Assembly (NCBI GenBank): GCA_009731375.1
Contig: BJOX01000256.1
Span: 616,787 to 647,724 of the forward strand
DNA length: 30,938 nt
DNA from: Paulinella micropora
Taxonomy: Eukaryota > Cercozoa > Imbricatea > Euglyphida
Reading direction: 5' to 3'
Position 1 is the stretch's first letter. Each line of letters opens with the position of its first letter. The position numbers were made by a program, and so were the translations under genes. This document shows positions 18,805 to 30,938 of this stretch, one piece after another. The notes beneath the pieces are model-generated. The model worked only from the letters and a program-made list of their open reading frames with translations, made no database searches and was not told the origin of the DNA.

Positions 18805-18947
18805 ATCTATGTATGTATGTATGTATGTATGTATGTGTGTGTGTGTGTATGTATGTGTGTATGTATGTATGTATGTATGCATGCATGCATCTGTGTATGT
18901 ATATGTATGTATGTATGTGTGTGTGTATGTGTGTGTGTATGTGTGTG

Positions 18948-19000
<53 letters not shown>

Positions 19001-19422
19001 ATGTATGTATGAAATGTATGTTATATGTTATGTTATGTATGTTATGTGTGTATGTATGTATGTATGTATGTATGTATGTATGTGTGTATGTATGTATGTA
19101 TGTATGTATGTATGTATGTATGTATGTATGTATGTTATGTATGTTATGTATGTATGTATGTATGTATGTATGTATGTATATATGCGTGTATGTATGTATG
19201 TATGTATGTATGTATGTATGTGTATGTATGTATGTGTATGTATGTATGTATGCATGCATGCATGTATATATATCTATCTGCATGTAGGTGCGTTTCTATG
19301 TATGTATACATGTATTTGTGTCTGTGTGTATACAGGTTCTTTGTGTGCTTATCGGCGGGGCTGGCTGGTTTCTATGTATGTATGCATGTATTTTACATGT
19401 ATTTGTGTCTGTGTGTGTGTAG
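18657..19422. repeat. (GTAT)n/(GT)n array with partial copies of the membrane-anchor exon
   Basis: About 620 bp of GTAT, GCAT and GT repeats. Then come fragments related to the next exon: GTGCGTTTC (19288) and GTTCTTTGTG...CTTATCGGCGGGGCTGGCTGG (19335-19368). Each is preceded by TAG or CAG and followed by TATG repeats. The 19335 copy has an extra base that breaks the frame. Confidence 0.85.
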
Positions 19423-19508
19423 GTGCTTTTTTGCTTATCGGGGCGTGGCTGGCTGGGAGTTTTTTGCATAGTGTGCATAATTTCTGGCAGACTGTCTCTC
19501 CAAAGCTG
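19423..19508 (+). CDS. Candidate exon encoding a membrane-anchor helix
   Basis: Acceptor GTGTGTAG and donor GCTG|GTGAGAG bound 86 bp (phase 1 to 0). With the previous exon's last base it reads G-A-F-L-L-I-G-A-W-L-A-G-S-F-L-H-S-V, a plausible single transmembrane helix, then H-N-F-W-Q-T-V-S-P-K-L. Placed ~25 residues from the candidate start, after a basic tail, it gives type II topology, as in aminopeptidase N. The intron after it starts directly in (GA)n. Confidence 0.45.
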
Positions 19509-20030
19509 GTGAGAGAGAGAGAGCGGGGGGGGGGGGGGAGAGAAGGAGAGGGAAGTAGANNNNNNNNNNGGGGGGGGGGGGAGAGAGAAGGAGAGGGAAG
19601 TAGATGAGAGCAGACGAGAGGAGAGAAGAGAAGAGAGATAGGTCTATCTATCTGGCCATTTAGGGGATGGCAGAGACGATAAAAGTCGATCGCACGCTTT
19701 TGGTGGTACATGACATGACATGACACGACACGACATGCCATGGCATGACATGGCATGACATGACATGTGACATGACATGACATGACATGACATGACACGA
19801 CACAACATTACATGACATTACATGACATTACATGACATTACAAGAAATTACATGACATTACATGACATTACATGACATTACATGACATTACATGACATGA
19901 AATGACATTACATTTCATTACATTACATTACATTACATTACATTACATTACATTACATTACATTACATTACATTGCATACTAACTTAGTGACTGACTGAC
20001 TGACTGCCTGTCTAATCTACTTCCTGACAG
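19509..20030. repeat. (GA)n, G-tract with gap, and (ACATG)n to (ACATT)n pentamer array
   Basis: GA repeats, a G-run with a 10-N gap (19560-19569), a second G/GA segment and about 75 unique bases are followed by a pentanucleotide array (19707-19975). The array changes from ACATG through ACATG-ACATT to pure ACATT. It ends with acceptor CTACTTCCTGACAG. Confidence 0.9.
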
Positions 20031-20150
20031 ACGGAATTCCCTCTCCCCGAGCTTCATTTGTTCGACATGCCCTCTGCCATCTTCCTTCCCAAACTGGCAG
20101 CGCAAGATCTAAAAGAGCTACCTAGTGTGTTACAAACCTCCAGTGGAAAG
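20031..20150 (+). CDS. Candidate exon, extracellular stalk part 1
   Basis: 120 bp between acceptor CTTCCTGACAG and donor GGAAAG|GTCTCT, phase 0 at both ends. It encodes 40 residues with no stop: T-E-F-P-L-P-E-L-H-L, F-D-M-P-S-A-I-F-L-P-K-L and later L-K-E-L-P-S-V-L-Q-T. The mixed, non-repetitive composition in a repeat desert supports a real exon. No domain is recognised. Confidence 0.5.
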
Positions 20151-20199
20151 GTCTCTCTCCCTCCCTCTGTTGCCTCCTCCTTTCTTCCTTCCTTCCTTC

Positions 20200-20258
<59 letters not shown>

Positions 20259-20262
20259 TTTT

Positions 20263-20303
<41 letters not shown>

Positions 20304-20355
20304 TTTCTTTCTTTCTTTCTTTTCTTCCTTCCTTCCTTCCTTCCTTCCTTCCTTC

Positions 20356-20402
<47 letters not shown>

Positions 20403-20450
20403 TCCTTCTTTCTTTCTTTCTTTTTTTCTTTCTTTCTTTCTTTCTTTTTT

Positions 20451-20482
<32 letters not shown>

Positions 20483-20514
20483 TTTACTCTTCTGAACTAC
20501 TTCACTAGGCCACC

Positions 20515-20565
<51 letters not shown>

Positions 20566-20594
20566 ACCATTCTAAACTACTTCACTGGGCCACC

Positions 20595-20643
<49 letters not shown>

Positions 20644-20676
20644 TTCTTTTTTTCTTACTTTTTTTCTTTCTTTTTT

Positions 20677-20747
<71 letters not shown>

Positions 20748-20782
20748 GTGTACTCTTCTGAACTACTTCACTAGGCCACCTC

Positions 20783-20856
<74 letters not shown>

Positions 20857-20892
20857 TCCTTCCTTCCTTCCTTCCTTCCTTCCTTCCTTCCT

Positions 20893-20934
<42 letters not shown>

Positions 20935-20987
20935 TTCCTTCCTTCCTTTCTTCCTTCCTTCCTTCTTTCCTGTCTTTCCTTCACCAG
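20151..20987. repeat. (TTTC)n/(TTCC)n array with a 30-bp interspersed unit
   Basis: The candidate intron starts GTCTCTCTCCCTCC and is ~800 bp of TTTC/TTCC. A 28-30-bp unit (TCTGAACTACTTCACTAGGC followed by CACCTC) occurs near 20489, 20568 and 20757. Acceptor CTTTCCTTCACCAG. Confidence 0.92.
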
Positions 20988-21063
20988 GCAAGCTTCTCCT
21001 CAGCCGTGGTGTACGGCGTCGCACAGCGGCAGTGGGGACAGCGTGTATTGTCTACTGCCACAG
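20988..21063 (+). CDS. Candidate exon, stalk part 2
   Basis: 76 bp, acceptor CTTCACCAG and donor CCACAG|GTAGAG, phase 0 to 1. It encodes A-S-F-S-S-A-V-V-Y-G-V-A-Q-R-Q-W and continues G-Q-R-V-L-S-T-A-T. The frame continues cleanly into 21785. Function unknown. Confidence 0.48.
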
Positions 21064-21089
21064 GTAGAGAGAGAGAGAAAGAGAAAAAG

Positions 21090-21120
<31 letters not shown>

Positions 21121-21135
21121 ATGTATATATATATG

Positions 21136-21171
<36 letters not shown>

Positions 21172-21174
21172 AAG

Positions 21175-21220
<46 letters not shown>

Positions 21221-21324
21221 AGGGCGGGGGGGGGGGGGGGGGGGGNNNNNNNNNNTTGTCAGTAGCTCACTACAGGCGCACACATACTATGTATGCATAT
21301 TAAACAATACATTTACATGCGCAG
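21064..21324. repeat. (GA)n, (TA)n, (GA)n, G-tract, 10-N gap
   Basis: The candidate intron starts GTAGAGAGAGAG. TA repeats and GA repeats follow, then a G homopolymer running into the 10-N gap (21246-21255), then about 70 unique bases. Confidence 0.9.
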
Positions 21325-21366
21325 GCCGAGAAGGGGACCAGCTGCGTACATACATACATACATACA

Positions 21367-21400
<34 letters not shown>

Positions 21401-21406
21401 CATACA

Positions 21407-21440
<34 letters not shown>

Positions 21441-21530
21441 CACACACATAACATACATACATACATACATACAGGTGAGCTACCGATCTGGACACAGCAA
21501 ATACCACACACGCAGTTAAACAATGGTCAT
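21325..21530 (+). repeat. Partial copy of exon 21785 split by a (TACA)n tract
   Basis: GCCGAGAAGGGGACCAGCTGC (21325-21345, after GCGCAG) matches the head of the exon at 21785. GTACATACATAC...CATACAG follows, and then GTGAGCTACCGATCTG (21475 on), which matches the exon's continuation GTGAGCTAC...CCGATCT. The repeat tract itself has GT and AG ends. It is either a pseudo-exon or an alternative exon carrying a microsatellite intron. Confidence 0.65.
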
Positions 21531-21784
21531 GTGTCTACGAACATATGCATATACAAACAGTGTGATATTTGAGAAATTTCTTGTCCTTAACCACAATGAA
21601 CTTTCAAACTCTTCGTTCTCAGCCAGTTCTGATCTTAAGGGTGTGTGTAGTGGCTCATTTGAAAGCTCTCATCAAGAGCTTTATAGTGAGCCATAACACA
21701 GGCTGTAGATGCAGACATTGACTGAGATCGAAGCGCTTGAAGTCATTGTTCGTTGTGCTTAAGAAATAGGAACTTCTCTTGCAG
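21531..21784. other. Unique spacer
   Basis: About 250 bp of non-repetitive sequence without a convincing ORF. It ends in acceptor AACTTCTCTTGCAG. Confidence 0.6.
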
Positions 21785-21932
21785 GCCGAGGAGGCGACAA
21801 GGTGCAGGGTGAGCTACTTACCTTCCCACAGCCGATCTCACACAATCAGTTGAAAGAGGCCGATAAGCTACTACTCTTCAATAGGGGAGGAGGTACTCAA
21901 GGGCGCCGTGGTGTGGTGTCAGCAGTCACAGG
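21785..21932 (+). CDS. Candidate exon, stalk part 3
   Basis: Acceptor TTCTCTTGCAG; entered in phase 1 after the Thr codon of 21063. It reads G-R-G-G-D-K-V-Q-G-E-L-L-T-F-P-Q-P and later A-D-K-L-L-L-F-N-R-G-G-G-T-Q. Donor CACAGG|GTAACT. The phase does not join directly to the M1 exon at 23672, so a further exon or a different donor is needed. An internal donor-like CAGG|GTGAGC (near 21809) could end it earlier. Confidence 0.45.
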
Positions 21933-22145
21933 GTAACTAGATAGATAGATAGATAGATGAGATATCGACTAATGTCAGATAAAAGGAGCTTCTGATTTCG
22001 TCAACCAAGGAAGTCTGTGGGTAAAGTATTAACCCGATGCCCAGCAAAGCCGTGATGTTTGCACGGAAGGGACTGATACAGGCGATACCAAATCTCCCCA
22101 GGCGGGGCCAGGGCTTGTTCCATAAGCGCAGATAGATAGATAGAT

Positions 22146-22199
<54 letters not shown>

Positions 22200-22212
22200 C
22201 AGATAGATAGAC

Positions 22213-22275
<63 letters not shown>

Positions 22276-22288
22276 CAGTACTTGATTG
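21933..22288. repeat. (GATA)n tracts with an embedded ~175-bp fragment
   Basis: GATA repeats (21936-21958), a unique segment (21959-22130), then GATA with GACA variants (22129-22276). On the minus strand the unique segment sits between (ATCT)n tracts and ends CGATATCTC then ATCTATCT, like the ATCT-associated LINE's CGACATCTC end. Body similarity is weak. Confidence 0.75.
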
Positions 22289-22465
22289 AAAAACACGTCA
22301 AATTTGGCTCTCCGCGTATGTAGTTTTATCGGTAAACTGACCACATTTCATGGAGATGACCGACAAATATAGTATGGTATAATATAGTATCGTATAACAT
22401 AAGATAATATACTATGGTTCCGAAAGACAAACGTAAAATTCCCCCTTAATATCGCAATTTAAAAA

Positions 22466-22475
22466 NNNNNNNNNN
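22466..22475. other. 10-N assembly gap
   Basis: Exactly 10 Ns in the spacer of the inverted repeat. Confidence 0.98.
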
Positions 22476-22511
22476 CGCTCAAGGGCGCCGCGGTTTGTCT
22501 GCAGTCACAGG
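22476..22511 (+). repeat. Partial copy of the 3' end of exon 21785
   Basis: CTCAAGGGCGCCGCGG, then GCAGTCACAG followed by GTTAAC, repeat 21896-21931. In frame it reads A-Q-G-R-R-G-L-S-A-V-T, against T-Q-G-R-R-G-V-V-S-A-V-T in the exon. Its left part is lost in the gap. Confidence 0.7.
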
Positions 22512-22728
22512 TTAACTACCAGATTGCATTATTTAATACTATGTACATGTATATATATTCTATCTAAAGATATGCGAATCCTTTCAATCTGAGATTTTTA
22601 CGTTTGTCTTTCGGAACCATAGTATATTATCTTATGTTATACGATACTATATTATACCGTACTATATTTTTCGGTCACCTCCCAAAGATGTGGTTAGTTT
22701 ACCGATAAAACTACATACGCGGCGCGCC

Positions 22729-22805
22729 AAATTTGACGTGTTTTGCGGGCTCGCCCCTGGCTCGCCCGCAAAGCACGTCAAATTTTTGGCTAGCCGCATA
22801 ATATA
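22729..22805. repeat. Hairpin repeat, copy 2 (minus orientation)
   Basis: AAATTTGACGTGTTTTGCGG and its near-complement (GCCCGCAAAGCACGTCAAAT) flank a short GC-rich centre, ending GGCTAGCCGCATAATA. The same structure occurs at 25757-25848. Confidence 0.75.
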
Positions 22806-22896
22806 CAATGTGCAATGTATATAACATAGGGAGGGGCAAACTGTGCGCGCCGTGTGGTTCTATGATTGGTTGCCGCCTCCGCTTGCAGTCGCACAG

Positions 22897-23641
<745 letters not shown>

Positions 23642-23671
23642 GCTCCTCTTCCTCCTCTTATTTCTACTTAG

Positions 23672-30938
<7,267 letters not shown>

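Larger units (their letters stand above)
22289..22744. mobile_element. Long inverted repeat (foldback/MITE-like), ~150-bp arms
   Basis: The left arm (22289-22438) and right arm (22596-22744) are reverse complements with few mismatches: CACGTCAAATTTGGC, TATGTAGTTTTATCGGTAAA, CGTATAACATAAGATAATAT, GGTTCCGAAAGACAAACGTA. The spacer holds a 10-N gap (22466-22475). Beyond the right arm a second palindrome (22729-22800) extends it. Related sequence lies at 25752-25897. The contig join inside the spacer leaves open an assembly artefact. Confidence 0.75.

Noticed and set aside
22889-22896. 8-nt microexon TCGCACAG that would repair the phase between 21931 and 23672
   Set aside because: Acceptor CTTGCAG and donor GTAGTA fit and the phase would work. 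But eight bases are too few to support without cDNA, and the sequence may be another decayed copy of the exon end GCAGTCACAG.

Overview
This is a nuclear eukaryotic scaffold fragment. It has spliced genes with short exons, non-LTR retrotransposons, a tRNA-derived SINE, seven runs of N (five exactly 10 bases long, two longer), and an extreme load of di- to pentanucleotide repeats that makes up well over half of the bases. The type II membrane-anchor plus M1 aminopeptidase architecture and the kinds of LINE suggest an animal or a close holozoan relative. I cannot name the species.

Layout. 1-3542: CT/GA, TA and TACA microsatellites, a degenerate ~120-bp minisatellite (411-835) and a ~440-bp dispersed repeat (1239-1680). 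3543-9649: an apparently full-length 6.1-kb LINE on the minus strand, inserted in a (TAA)n tract, with one uninterrupted 1701-residue ORF (RNA-binding-like region, APE endonuclease, reverse transcriptase, CCHC knuckle, and a tail carrying SUMO- and PCNA-binding-like motifs). 10059-10456 and 10574-10814: two further minus-strand insertions in (TAA)n; the second is a tRNA-derived SINE whose 3' tail resembles that of the LINE. 10815-14280: (TAG)n arrays alternating with two 3' ends of another LINE and three copies of a ~100-bp repeat that always runs into (TAG)n. 14280-17420: (CAA)n arrays punctuated by degraded copies of one repeat, then (CTA)n, (TTG)n and (TAG)n tracts.

17536-30491 carries plus-strand exons. 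Exons 23672-30491 clearly encode the N-terminal domain of an M1-family (aminopeptidase N-like) metallopeptidase; the catalytic HEXXH region would lie beyond the right edge. Upstream exons 17536-21932, phase-compatible with one another, would give a cytoplasmic tail, one membrane anchor and a stalk, as expected for the same type II protein, but their link to the M1 exons is not proven.

The most striking feature is how the introns are built. Nearly every intron starts in a microsatellite whose unit matches its own 5' splice site (GTAAG to GTAA repeats, GTATG to GTAT repeats, GTGAG to GA repeats, GTCTG to GTCT repeats). Many also end in one (CATACAG, CCATCCAG, CAAGCAG). One 150-bp intron is essentially pure GTAT repeat, two introns are flanked by 9-bp direct repeats, and several exons are present as extra partial copies separated by microsatellites. 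A second LINE family with a restriction-like endonuclease occurs only inside (ATCT)n tracts in these introns. The window therefore looks like a place where microsatellites, microsatellite-targeting retroelements and the gene's exon-intron structure are shaping one another.
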